A stretch of DNA of 64,000 nt from Acidobacteriota bacterium (GCA_021780075.1 JAJXZL010000005.1:186001-250000), one strand, 5' to 3'. Shown: positions 52,176 to 60,281, counted from the first letter of the stretch. The notes: generated by a model from the letters alone, not told the origin. Numbers and translations: made by a program.

Positions 52176-53579
52176 TTATTCACTTTCGTCGTTAACATGC
52201 GGTATTGAGGACGCAGGCGGCGCCAGAGAAAACTTTTCCATCCTGTAAATAAGAGTCTTTCGACTGATATTCAGGTATCGCGCCGCCTTGGTCTGGTTCC
52301 ATTGGCATCTCTCAAGCGCCTGCAACAGGATATCCTTCTCCACTTGCTCGAGATCAATCCCTTCATCAGGCAATTTCAGGCCTATCGAGGACACCCGGGA
52401 CGTCGCATGGCGGATCTGGGCCGGCAAGTCTTCGGTGCGAATGACCTCTGAAGTGCCCAGCACGACGGCATGTTCCACGACGTTCTCCAGTTCCCTCACA
52501 TTCCCAGGCCAGTCGTAACGTGTAAGAAACTCCAGTGCCTCCTCATTGATGGATGGCATCGGCAGTTTATAGCGCGTACAGTGCTTCTTCAGAAAATGAG
52601 AGAACAGCAGCGGGATATCCTCGCGCCGCTCCCGCAGCGGAGGCAGTTCCACGGTCACAACGCTCAACCGATAAAACAAGTCCTCGCGAAAGTGGCCGTC
52701 TTCAATGAGCATACGGAGATCGCGATTGGTCGCGGCGATGATGCGCACGTTCACTGGGATGGGTTTTGGAAAGCCGATCTTATCGATCTCGCGCTCCTGA
52801 ATTACGCGCAGCAAACGCACCTGAAGATTGATGGGAAGCTCGCCGATCTCATCGAGGAAAACCGAGCCCTCGTTGGCGGACTCAAATTTACCGACGCGGT
52901 CAGCGATGGCTCCCGTGAACGATCCTTTGCGGTGGCCGAACAACTCCGATTCGATCAGGTTCTCCGGAATAGCTCCGCAGTTCACAGTGATGAACGGCTT
53001 CGCCGCCCTGAGGCTGTTCTGATGAATCGCCTTCGCAATTAGTTCCTTGCCCGTCCCGGATTCGCCCGTCACGAGAACGGTCGAGTCGCGTCGCGCAACC
53101 TGCGCCGCTAAGCTGAATACATCCCGCATGCGTTTCGAGCCTGCCACGAGGTTTTCGAACCGGAATGCTGTATCGCTGAAATCGCGCAGATAGCGGTTTT
53201 CATTCAGCAGTTGCTGGTGTTCTAGAGCGCGCTGAACGTTTACCTTCAGCTCTTCGGGGTTCAACGGCTTGAGCACATAGTCAGCCGCCCCCAGTTTCAT
53301 GGCTTCAACAGCATCGCCGACAGCGCCGAACGCCGTGATCAGGATGACGGGCGTGTCAGGATTGAGGGCCTTGATGCGGCCGAGAAGATCGAGGCCGCTG
53401 AGGCCGGGCATCCGAATGTCGGAAATCACCAGCGCGGGCGACGTCTCTGTGAACGTCTGCAGCGCCGTGTTGCCGTCGGATGCAATTACAACGGAATATC
53501 CTTCTTCCTTGAGCCAGAAGTCGATTAGCCGCCTTTGGCTGATGTCGTCGTCGACCACGAGAATGCGTTCGTTCGCCAT
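52176..53579 (-). CDS. NtrC-family sigma-54-dependent response regulator
   Basis: 467 residues: receiver domain (about 1-120; ILVVDDDISQ, phospho-acceptor Asp in LVISDIRMPG, Lys in YVLKPLNPEE), AAA+ domain (about 145-385) with Walker A GESGTGKE, the sigma-54 contact loop GSFTGA (usually GAFTGA), SVFLDEIGELP and the arginine-finger region, and a Fis-type helix-turn-helix at about 425-460 (QTKAARYLNISRKTLIYRM). It activates RNA polymerase with sigma-54 from enhancer sites. The kinase gene is directly upstream, stop and start adjacent. The TGCC-N8-GGCA palindromes near sigma-54-type promoters in this window are its probable targets, including its own operon. Confidence 0.95.
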   Translation of the reverse strand: MANERILVVDDDISQRRLIDFWLKEEGYSVVIASDGNTALQTFTETSPALVISDIRMPGLSGLDLLGRIKALNPDTPVILITAFGAVGDAVEAMKLGAADYVLKPLNPEELKVNVQRALEHQQLLNENRYLRDFSDTAFRFENLVAGSKRMRDVFSLAAQVARRDSTVLVTGESGTGKELIAKAIHQNSLRAAKPFITVNCGAIPENLIESELFGHRKGSFTGAIADRVGKFESANEGSVFLDEIGELPINLQVRLLRVIQEREIDKIGFPKPIPVNVRIIAATNRDLRMLIEDGHFREDLFYRLSVVTVELPPLRERREDIPLLFSHFLKKHCTRYKLPMPSINEEALEFLTRYDWPGNVRELENVVEHAVVLGTSEVIRTEDLPAQIRHATSRVSSIGLKLPDEGIDLEQVEKDILLQALERCQWNQTKAARYLNISRKTLIYRMEKFSLAPPASSIPHVNDESE

Positions 53580-54803
53580 CTAGTTTCCTTTGGGACCTGC
53601 TTCGATGCCAGAAACGGTGATGGGCAGCGTCACCACAAACGTCATGCCACGTTCAGGGTTCTTCCGCGCGGTAATGTGCCCACCATGCTGGCTGACAATC
53701 TGATATGCAATTGAAAGGCCAAGTCCAGTCCCATTGCTCCGTGTAGTGAAGAACGGATCGAAGACGCGTTCCAGGTCCTCTGTTGGGATCCCCCCGCCTT
53801 CATCCTCGACTTCGATCCGAATAGACTCGCCGTCGCGAACAGCGCGTAATTTGATCTGGCCGCCCATCGGCATCGCCTGCGTGGCGTTGATGGTGAGATT
53901 GAGGAGAACTTGCCGGATCTGTTCCGGATCCACCGAAATCAAAGGCAAGGCTGCAGGAGCCTCGACGACAATCTCAACTTGTGTCATCCTCGCGGTCTCT
54001 GACGCCAGCATTGCCACCGATTGAAGCAGAAGGCCTACGTCCGACGCCACGACCCGCGGGAGTTCGGGTCGCGCGAACTCTAGAAAGTGAGTGACTAAGC
54101 CTTTCAGACGTGCGACTTCGCGCGAGGCCATTCCTGTGAATTCTTGCCGCGTCTCTTCCGCCAGATCGCGGCGGCCGAGTATTTGAACTGCTCCTTCGAT
54201 CGAACCGAGTGGGTTACGGACCTCATGGGCTAGCCCTGCGGAAAGTTCGCCCAGAGCGGAAAGTCGGTCCGCGCGGCGGAGTTGTTCGAAAGACCGCTGA
54301 AGCTGGGTATATACCTCACCGAGTTTCGTGGCTGTCTCTTCCACTTTGCGGCGCTGTGCCCGTTCGTGATCGGCAAGAATGCCGGTTAGAACTGCGATCA
54401 CGAAGAACATCCCGATCTCGATGTATTGGGCGGCTCTGTACTCAGGGTCGAATTTCCACGCCATCATGATATGCGGTATGTAAGAGGCACCTGCCAGAGT
54501 CGCAGCACTTAACCCTCCCTTCCAGCCGAACCAGAGGGCGGCGAGGAGAATGGGGATGTAATACGCCCGTTGCAAAAGCGGGTGGGCCCAGACATCTGTC
54601 GTCGGCGTGTTGTAATGCAGCAGCGCAACTACAGCTATCGTTGCCGCCAAAGCAGCCGCCCGTTGCCAGTCCCGTCTGGAAATCTTCACAAGCGGGATTG
54701 TAGCAGTGGCGGTTGCTGCTATAGGCGTGCTAAGGGGCCTCCCAGCAACGGCTTGGCGGCTTGGGTGAAGCGGACACTGGTCGAGAGCACTGCATGACTG
54801 CAT
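53580..54803 (-). CDS. NtrB-like membrane histidine kinase paired with the NtrC-type regulator
   Basis: 407 residues: a membrane sensor of about four helices (residues about 45-150; LLHYNTPTTDVWAHPLLQ and an AAQYIEIGMFFVIAV segment), a coiled linker (VEETATKLGEVYTQLQ), HisKA with GLAHEVRNPLGSIEGA (phospho-His in HEVRNP), and an ATPase domain with NATQAM, DEGGGIP and GTGLGLSIAYQI. A close paralogue is at 56519-57784. The ATG at 54803 is only 2 bases from the predicted sigma-54 transcription start, so translation may begin further in, for example at the GTG before KISRRDW, about residue 39. It is co-transcribed with the regulator gene. Confidence 0.9.
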   Translation of the reverse strand: MQSCSALDQCPLHPSRQAVAGRPLSTPIAATATATIPLVKISRRDWQRAAALAATIAVVALLHYNTPTTDVWAHPLLQRAYYIPILLAALWFGWKGGLSAATLAGASYIPHIMMAWKFDPEYRAAQYIEIGMFFVIAVLTGILADHERAQRRKVEETATKLGEVYTQLQRSFEQLRRADRLSALGELSAGLAHEVRNPLGSIEGAVQILGRRDLAEETRQEFTGMASREVARLKGLVTHFLEFARPELPRVVASDVGLLLQSVAMLASETARMTQVEIVVEAPAALPLISVDPEQIRQVLLNLTINATQAMPMGGQIKLRAVRDGESIRIEVEDEGGGIPTEDLERVFDPFFTTRSNGTGLGLSIAYQIVSQHGGHITARKNPERGMTFVVTLPITVSGIEAGPKGN

Positions 54804-54814
54804 GACATAGCGCA

Positions 54815-54830
54815 GGCAATTGGCGGGCCA
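54815..54830 (-). promoter_or_regulatory. sigma-54-type promoter TGGCCCGCCAATTGCC
   Basis: Minus strand, before the kinase/NtrC operon; matches TGGCACG-N4-TTGC at all but one of the defined positions. Suggests autoregulation. Confidence 0.62.
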
Positions 54831-54945
54831 CTTTTTTGTTCCCTGCGCTCGTGTGCTTCATAAACGGCTTGGTTTGCAAAGCCTACGCAAGAAACAGCAT
54901 CGGCGCCAATCCTCGATTCTGCCCTGAGCTGGATACCAAACCCAT

Positions 54946-54982
54946 TGCTCCAAATGAGCCAGCAGGTGCCGGATTTCAGGCA
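54946..54982. promoter_or_regulatory. enhancer pair between the NtrBC operon and a divergent small gene
   Basis: TGCCGGATTTCAGGCA (54967-54982) and a weaker TGCTCCAAATGAGCCA (54946-54961), 21 bp apart, located 116 bp from the minus-strand and 84 bp from the plus-strand sigma-54-type promoter. Confidence 0.62.
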
Positions 54983-55066
54983 GGCCGCATCTCTCAAGGG
55001 CATCAAAAACTTGGACGGCTTCGCGTTTTCAGCGGCCTATCGCTTCGCACCGTGCGCAACGTTGAG

Positions 55067-55082
55067 TGGCACAGTACGTGCT
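55067..55082 (+). promoter_or_regulatory. sigma-54-type promoter TGGCACAGTACGTGCT
   Basis: Plus strand, perfect -24 TGGCAC, GG and GC 10 bases apart; transcription near 55093, 16 bases before the ATG of the small gene. Confidence 0.62.
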
Positions 55083-55108
55083 TCTCGGAATGGGCAAGGC
55101 AGTCAACG

Positions 55109-55453
55109 ATGTGCGCTCTCGGAAATCTCGCTGCAGCACTTCCACTCCCGCGATCCGTGAAATCGATCATCAGCGAGGGAGGCGGAGAATATGTAGGTAT
55201 TCAGCGCGGAGTGCCGCAAGCAGGCAGCCCTGACCTGGTTCTGTTCAACGATCCACTGACGGGCACGACATTGACCCTTATTGCGAGCGCTGCGTTCGTC
55301 ACGGTGGAGCACGTTCGGGCAAAGCTCGCAGAATCCCGCTCAATGTTTGCGGCAATGAGGAAGAGCGAGGCGTACGGGGAAAGCCGACAACGAGAACTCC
55401 CATGGGAGGGTTCGTGGAGTAGAGAGGCAATGTATGCCAATCACCCCGTGTAA
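55109..55453 (+). CDS. small hypothetical protein divergent from NtrBC
   Basis: 114 residues from ATG 55109, set by the predicted sigma-54 transcription start and AAGG 9 bases upstream. The conserved-looking core is GVPQAGSPDLVLFNDPLTG followed by TTLTLIASAAFVTVEHVRAKLAESRSMF (in part), a beta-turn-helix pattern I associate with short acidobacterial hypothetical proteins. The C-terminus is charged. No function known. Confidence 0.5.
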   Translation: MCALGNLAAALPLPRSVKSIISEGGGEYVGIQRGVPQAGSPDLVLFNDPLTGTTLTLIASAAFVTVEHVRAKLAESRSMFAAMRKSEAYGESRQRELPWEGSWSREAMYANHPV

Positions 55454-55476
55454 TCTCGTCCACCTTCCTCGGAGTT

Positions 55477-55552
55477 CGGGATCTGGCCTGAAAGGACGAC
55501 CGGGGACTCGCCCGATATCGCGCCCATCGCGTCACCGAAAGGCCAGATCCCG
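55477..55552. repeat. 13-bp perfect inverted repeat, 50 bases apart
   Basis: CGGGATCTGGCCT at 55477-55489 and its exact complement AGGCCAGATCCCG at 55540-55552, between the small gene and the Crp-type regulator. Could form a long hairpin in the leader of the regulator transcript, end the small gene, or bracket a lost element. Confidence 0.5.
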
Positions 55553-55695
55553 GCACCATCCCGGACGCGCATTGCTGGACACGTCATGGAATTAAGGATT
55601 TGAGAAAACCGGGTTTCGGGCATACCAGAACAGAGCTTAACCAGTGAGAATTCCGCCGCAGAAATCTGATGATGAAATTGATGAGGAGATTGAAG

Positions 55696-56634
55696 ATGGA
55701 GAACATCGATCCAGCAAGAGCGTTGAAGGGGCATACTCGGGACATCGACGGACTCTTTGGCGAACTCCCGACCGAGGCGCTTGCAGATTTGCAGTCGTTG
55801 ATGCATCCGATTTTTTACGGCTCCGGCAGCGTGCTCTATTCCGAAGGATGCCCGGCTTGGGGCGTCTATATTCTGCTCGATGGTGAAGTGCGGCTCTATC
55901 TTCGCTCGGATGACGACAAGCGATTAACCGTAGGCGTGGCAAGGAGGGGAGACATCCTCGGACTCGCTTCCGCGTTGTCTGGCTGTCCCTGCGAGACGAC
56001 TGCCGAGGCGGTTCATCCTGCAATGGTCGCCCGCATCCGCCGCGCGGATTTCCTATGTTTCCTCGCACGTCACCCTCGGGCGTACCAGACCGTTACCGAG
56101 GAACTTAGCCGGAACTACATCGCCACCTGCGGCCAGCTACGCACTCTCGGACTCTGTTCTTCCGTACCGGAAAAACTCGCCCGTCTGCTGCTCGCTTGGT
56201 GCGAAAATGGCCGAGCCACCGATCATGGAATGCGTCGCTGCTTTCCGTTTACCCATGAAGAGATAGGTGAATTCATTGGCGCATCGCGCGAGACGGTCAC
56301 ACGGATACTAGGCGCCTTCAAGAGCCGAAATCTGGTGGTCATTAAGGGAACCACGCTCACCATTCCCGATCGTGCGGCGTTGGAGCAGGCCGCAAGCACG
56401 GCAAGGGCAAGGCGAGCAGTCTTGGCTACCAAAGCACGGAAACGGAGGATCACTGCCAGGTCTGGAGGTTCGAAGCATCTGGCGCGGGAAAGCCGTTGCA
56501 CCCTGCCAGCTTATGGCCTCAATTCGCTTGCAAACTCAGGGAAGGAGACGCTTCGCGCCGAGGTTCCGGAGCAATGGACTCCGCTTGAGCAGGCAAGCTA
56601 TTTCGAGCAATCCCAGCGGGGACCGACCGTGTAG
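55696..56634 (+). CDS. Crp/Fnr-family transcriptional regulator with CRP-like recognition helix
   Basis: 312 residues from ATG 55696 (GAGGAG 9 bases upstream; an earlier ATG at 55669 lacks one). Cyclic-nucleotide-like beta-roll about 20-135 (YSEGCPAWGVYILLDGEVRLYL), dimer helix, and a winged helix with FTHEEIGEFIGASRETVTRIL. The RETVxR recognition helix equals that of E. coli CRP, which reads TGTGA. The cAMP pocket sequence FGE...RSA is not present (GDILGLASALSGCPCETTA instead) and there is no N-terminal cysteine cluster of the FNR type, so the signal is neither clearly cAMP nor an iron-sulfur cluster; five or so cysteines are present in the sensor domain. The C-terminal 75 residues are an unusual basic extension and overlap the convergent kinase gene by 116 bases. 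Confidence 0.88.
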   Translation: MENIDPARALKGHTRDIDGLFGELPTEALADLQSLMHPIFYGSGSVLYSEGCPAWGVYILLDGEVRLYLRSDDDKRLTVGVARRGDILGLASALSGCPCETTAEAVHPAMVARIRRADFLCFLARHPRAYQTVTEELSRNYIATCGQLRTLGLCSSVPEKLARLLLAWCENGRATDHGMRRCFPFTHEEIGEFIGASRETVTRILGAFKSRNLVVIKGTTLTIPDRAALEQAASTARARRAVLATKARKRRITARSGGSKHLARESRCTLPAYGLNSLANSGKETLRAEVPEQWTPLEQASYFEQSQRGPTV

Positions 56635-57784
56635 GAGTTGCAAGGTGCACCGCGTCGAACGGAAGCTCGATCGTAAAGGTCATTCCGCGGTCAGGATTTC
56701 TGCGAGCTCGAATCTGCCCTCCATGCTGCATGACGATTCGATACGCGACAGAGAGTCCCAGCCCTGTACCGTCGGATTTCGTGGTGAAGAATGGATCGAA
56801 TATCTTCTCTAAGTTCTCTTCCGGTATTCCAACGCCCTCGTCTACTACCTCGAAAAGCATAGCTCCACAATTGAGCGATGCTCGGAGCAACATGCTGCCC
56901 CCATCCGGCATGGCATGAACAGCGTTGAGTGCCAAGTTGAGCAGGACTTGCTTGATCTGCTGCGAATCGATCAGGACGTCCGGAAGGTCGGTTGGCACAA
57001 CGGTACGGACAGCAACACGCGCCGTCACGGCGTTCTCCGCTACCAGGTATTCAACGGATTGGAGCAATTGCCGTGGGGACGTTGGACTGGCGCGCAAAGC
57101 TGGCGGGCGGGCAAACTCCAGGAAATTCGATACGAGGTCTTTCAGCCGTTCGACTTCGCCAAATGCGAGATTGCGAAATTCCTCCCGCGTTTCGTCTGCC
57201 AGCCCTGGCCGAAAGGCGATGCGTAGGGCGCCTTCAAAAGATCCCAGTGGATTGCGAATCTCATGGGCCAGCCCCGCAGCCAGTTCTCCAAGGGCTGAAA
57301 GCCGGTCGGCCCGGCGAAGTTGTTCGAAGGATTCCTGAAGCTTTCGATTCGCTTGAACCAGCTGTGTTGCGGTGTCTTGGATTTTGTCCTTCTGACGGCG
57401 TTCATGATCGACCAGGACGCCTGCGACGACGGTCACCACAAAGAATTTGCCGATTTCGATAAGCTCGGCCACCATGTACTCTTCATGTTCCCCTCCCCAG
57501 GCATGAAGCACATGTGGCGCATACAGAATAGCCGCCAGGCACGCGCCGGCCAATCCAGTTCGCAAGCCCCAGAAGAGCGTGAGCAGCAGCAGCGGCACAT
57601 AGTATGCGCAGGCATAGATCGGATGGAGCCACATGTCCGCGTGCGACGTGGGGGTCAGGTAGTGGAGGGCTGAGATTCCAACTATGGTGGAGAACAAAAG
57701 GACAATTTGGCATCTCCTTGCACAACGCATCCCAGTGGACACGACGCCACCCCCGGCTGGAAATCTCCCGAACACGGTTGACAT
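56519..57784 (-). CDS. second NtrB-like membrane histidine kinase
   Basis: 421 residues from ATG 57784. Membrane sensor of about four helices (LHYLTPTSHADMWLHPI; YAPHVLHAWG; ELIEIGKFFVVTVVAGVLV), HisKA with GLAHEIRNPLGSFEGAL and an ATPase domain with NAVHAMPDGG, DEGVGIPEENL and GTGLGLSVAYRI. It is clearly paralogous to the kinase at 53580-54803, but no response-regulator gene adjoins it; it may phosphorylate the same NtrC-type protein. A CRP-type box lies 24 bases before the start. The last 35 residues are a low-complexity tail overlapping the convergent Crp-type gene. Confidence 0.9.
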   Translation of the reverse strand: MSTVFGRFPAGGGVVSTGMRCARRCQIVLLFSTIVGISALHYLTPTSHADMWLHPIYACAYYVPLLLLTLFWGLRTGLAGACLAAILYAPHVLHAWGGEHEEYMVAELIEIGKFFVVTVVAGVLVDHERRQKDKIQDTATQLVQANRKLQESFEQLRRADRLSALGELAAGLAHEIRNPLGSFEGALRIAFRPGLADETREEFRNLAFGEVERLKDLVSNFLEFARPPALRASPTSPRQLLQSVEYLVAENAVTARVAVRTVVPTDLPDVLIDSQQIKQVLLNLALNAVHAMPDGGSMLLRASLNCGAMLFEVVDEGVGIPEENLEKIFDPFFTTKSDGTGLGLSVAYRIVMQHGGQIRARRNPDRGMTFTIELPFDAVHLATPTRSVPAGIARNSLPAQAESIAPEPRREASPSLSLQAN

Positions 57785-57807
57785 TACGAGTCTACGGGGA
57801 AGAAGGA

Positions 57808-57823
57808 TGTGATTTAGGTCACA
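57808..57823. promoter_or_regulatory. CRP/FNR-family box TGTGATTTAGGTCACA
   Basis: Exact TGTGA-N6-TCACA, 24 bases before the second kinase start (minus), where binding would probably interfere with or position polymerase, and about 180 bases before the sigma-54-type promoter on the plus strand. Confidence 0.65.
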
Positions 57824-57872
57824 TCTTGTCAGGTGCCGATACAGCCGCCATCGCTTGAAAACAGCCAGTGAT

Positions 57873-57888
57873 TGGCGCAATTCGGGCA
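57873..57888. promoter_or_regulatory. enhancer site TGGCGCAATTCGGGCA
   Basis: Fourteen of 16 positions match the enhancer copy at 50255-50270; it lies 97 bp before the sigma-54-type promoter at 57986. It also has GG-N10-GC spacing, but the enhancer reading fits better. Confidence 0.5.
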
Positions 57889-57985
57889 CGCTGCAGCTCC
57901 CCAACGTTTCCTCCGGCCATTCTGCCGATTTGCCAAATCCATATTTCACATGAAGTTGGAATCTGAAGGAAACCCTCGAGGACTT

Positions 57986-58001
57986 TGGCGCGACGGTTGC
58001 C
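57986..58001 (+). promoter_or_regulatory. sigma-54-type promoter TGGCGCGACGGTTGCC
   Basis: One defined mismatch from TGGCACG-N4-TTGC. Transcription near 58012, 43 bases before ATG 58055. Confidence 0.62.
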
Positions 58002-58054
58002 TTCTCTTTCTGCGTAAGAAAAATCAATTCCTGTCGCATCAGGAAGGAGGAACC

Positions 58055-58744
58055 ATGAAAATCGCAACAACGCTCATTCTTAGCGCCGGCCTGATGTTCG
58101 GCTTGCCGCTGGCTCAGGCCTCAACTCATCGAGTGAAGACGGATATTGTTGTGGCGCCGCTTGCCACAACATCGGAACTGGCGCAGCAACCAAGCGAAGA
58201 CATCCTTCTTCGCGTCGATGGCGCCGGCACGCCGTACCTCTACCTCGAACAGCAGCAGGGGGCGCGCCTGGTCATCCTCAATATTGATGATCTGGCCCAC
58301 GTGAAGGTCGTCGCTTCGGTGGAAACGGGAGTCAACCGGCCTTTCGACTTTGTTCAGCCGATCAGCGACACGCTCGAGCAGATCCGGTTCCGCGACGGTT
58401 CCGGCAGCGCTCTGTTGAACCTGCAAAAGGCCAAGTCGCCGCGACTCGTAAACGCCGAACACGCCGTCGTCGAGCCGGTAGAAGCCTTGGGTAATTCCGG
58501 CTATCTGCTTGCCGTGACGGATTCGAGTCTTCGGCCAGCTCGCATTGCCAGCCGGAACTATCAGGTCGTCGACTTCGGAACGCAGAATCATCCACTCGAA
58601 ACGATTGCCGGCGTGACCAGGATCGCTGAACGCCCGGACACGGGCACAGTGTTCCTGCTTGGCGCCCAAGGCATCACCGTGATCCGCAACCTCAGTACGG
58701 AACAGCAGTATGCCGCCGAGGAGGCGGTTCTTGATCACAATTGA
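58055..58744 (+). CDS. exported hypothetical protein of the sigma-54 set
   Basis: 229 residues from ATG 58055 (AGGAAGGAGG upstream). Signal peptide about 1-22, then a beta-rich protein (EDILLRVDGAGTPYLYLEQ, ARLVILNIDDLAHVKVV, GTVFLLGAQGITVIRNL) that resembles a partial beta-propeller. Every blade-like block carries short hydrophobic strands ending in a turn. No family was recognised. A strong hairpin ends the gene. Confidence 0.62.
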   Translation: MKIATTLILSAGLMFGLPLAQASTHRVKTDIVVAPLATTSELAQQPSEDILLRVDGAGTPYLYLEQQQGARLVILNIDDLAHVKVVASVETGVNRPFDFVQPISDTLEQIRFRDGSGSALLNLQKAKSPRLVNAEHAVVEPVEALGNSGYLLAVTDSSLRPARIASRNYQVVDFGTQNHPLETIAGVTRIAERPDTGTVFLLGAQGITVIRNLSTEQQYAAEEAVLDHN

Positions 58745-58762
58745 CACGCTCGAAGGAAGAAG

Positions 58763-58792
58763 CGCATAGGACGGCCGCCACCGTCCTATGCG
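58763..58792. terminator. 12-bp perfect hairpin after the 58055 gene
   Basis: CGCATAGGACGG and its complement CCGTCCTATGCG enclose CCGCCA. Followed by TCTCTGG, only a weak T-tract. Confidence 0.6.
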
Positions 58793-58960
58793 TCTCTGGC
58801 TCAATCTTCGTCGCGCGGCGTTGACGTTGACTGACCCGCATAACCAACTTGAATGACCTCAATCACTGGTAACTGGACCGAGCATCGTCACGAATACCGG
58901 CAGCGCTGCTCAACCAATAAATCGCCAACAGCGAGCGCAGCGGAAAAAGAGGAGTCGCAA

Positions 58961-59665
58961 ATGAAATACAGATCGTTCGTCTCAACTGCAATGTCCATGG
59001 CCTTGGCGCTTGCTCTTTTCCCTTTCTCCATGGGGTGGGCACAAGCGGCGACACAGGGCGGCGTTGAGTCAGGAAGCCAGGAGCAGTACCGCGTCGACAC
59101 GGAGATGATGAGCCATCAGCGGGCAATGGAAATCGTTCTCGCCTGGCTCGAAAAGGACTTCGCTGCCGTCGTCAAATCTAAGGATGGAATCGGCTATGTG
59201 CGTGACAAGGCCGCAGTCAAAGCCTACAAACGGGATCTCGACGCGCTGCGCGTGATCGTCAACCAGCATAAACAGTCGGCTGCGGATTATGAACACTGGT
59301 GCAGTGCGGCCTTCTCCACCGATTATGCCCATTGGTGCGGCCCGGACGTGAAAGAGAATGCGATGGCCGGCCACCAACAGCGCATGAAGGAGATTCTCTT
59401 CGATCTCTCCACCACGTTTGACAACTACGTCAAAGCCGACGATCACGGCATTGATCAACCATACATGGTCGAAGAGACTCTGGATGCGCACCGCGACGCG
59501 CTCAATGAACTTGCAGACGCCATCAAGGATCATCAACAAGTTGTAGCGCAAATGACGGTCAACGGTGCTGCTCAGAGGAACACGCGACCGGGGAAGGTTT
59601 CGGCATCGACCCCGGCTACTTCGCCGTCCGCCTCTAGTCACGCGCCCCTCCCTGAGCAAAGGTAG
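58961..59665 (+). CDS. exported helical hypothetical protein with His/Trp motifs
   Basis: 234 residues from ATG 58961 (AGAGGAG upstream). Signal peptide about 1-29, then a helical bundle-like protein (MMSHQRAMEIVLAWLEKDF, VKAYKRDLDALRVIVNQHK, EILFDLSTTFDNYVKADDH). Two YxHWC elements (YEHWCSAAF and YAHWCGPDV) sit mid-protein and might bind a metal or haem. The Ser/Pro-rich tail is disordered. Unknown family. Confidence 0.6.
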   Translation: MKYRSFVSTAMSMALALALFPFSMGWAQAATQGGVESGSQEQYRVDTEMMSHQRAMEIVLAWLEKDFAAVVKSKDGIGYVRDKAAVKAYKRDLDALRVIVNQHKQSAADYEHWCSAAFSTDYAHWCGPDVKENAMAGHQQRMKEILFDLSTTFDNYVKADDHGIDQPYMVEETLDAHRDALNELADAIKDHQQVVAQMTVNGAAQRNTRPGKVSASTPATSPSASSHAPLPEQR

Positions 59666-59761
59666 AGGCGCTCGTCCCAGGGCGGGCCAAGGCCAGTTGG
59701 AAGGTGCGGCGAGATGAGGGCAATCGAGCCAACGACCCGGAAGCGAAAGGAGGAAAATCCG

Positions 59762-59977
59762 ATGGGCACACTCGTCGAAGGCAGGCCCGCCTGGGGCGAA
59801 GATTGGGGCTATGATCGTGCCGGCCATCACTATTTTGGCGACGCAAGTGAGATCTTGCCGAGCCGGGAAGAAGGCAAGCGGCAGGAATCGGCTCCGAACT
59901 TGTCCGCTCTGCTTTTCTGCGCTGTCTTCTGGCTTCTGATCGGGACCGCGGTCGTTCTGTCGTGGACAGGTAAGTAG
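59762..59977 (+). CDS. small single-pass membrane protein, paralogue of 51254 protein
   Basis: 71 residues from ATG 59762 (AGGAGGA upstream). DWGYDRAGHHYFGDASEIL parallels GWGYDSAGRWHRG of the protein at 51254-51493, and a C-terminal helix LLFCAVFWLLIGTAVVLSW follows. It lies 96 bases after the preceding gene and may be co-transcribed. Function unknown. Confidence 0.6.
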   Translation: MGTLVEGRPAWGEDWGYDRAGHHYFGDASEILPSREEGKRQESAPNLSALLFCAVFWLLIGTAVVLSWTGK

Positions 59978-60281
59978 ATGGTTGAGCGGGCAGCTTCTCA
60001 AGAGAGTCCATTTGGTTGAATACAGAAGCTCCCGACGATCCCAGCCCGCACTCTCTGCCGCGCAGTTGACCCGAGTCGTGCCGCTCGAAAGTTTTAGCTG
60101 ACGATCTGATTTCAGTAGCCCACACTGCGGCACTTCAAGCCCGTGGCCTTGAGCCCTAGCTGCCCAACAGGTCTCTTAAAAATGGTTCCGCATTCAGCGG
60201 CATGGAGCAGCGGTGATTCGCTGAGTTACCTATTTGAACGAGGACCACAAATGGCGCGATGCGCGCCAGCGAGGCTAGAAA
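59978..60281. other. 304-base intergenic region
   Basis: No gene, terminator or clear promoter seen. Confidence 0.35.

Noticed and set aside
60252-60267. TGGCGCGATGCGCGCC before the Coa1-like gene as a sigma-54 promoter.
   Set aside because: Low-complexity GCGC sequence; transcription would begin at the start codon.
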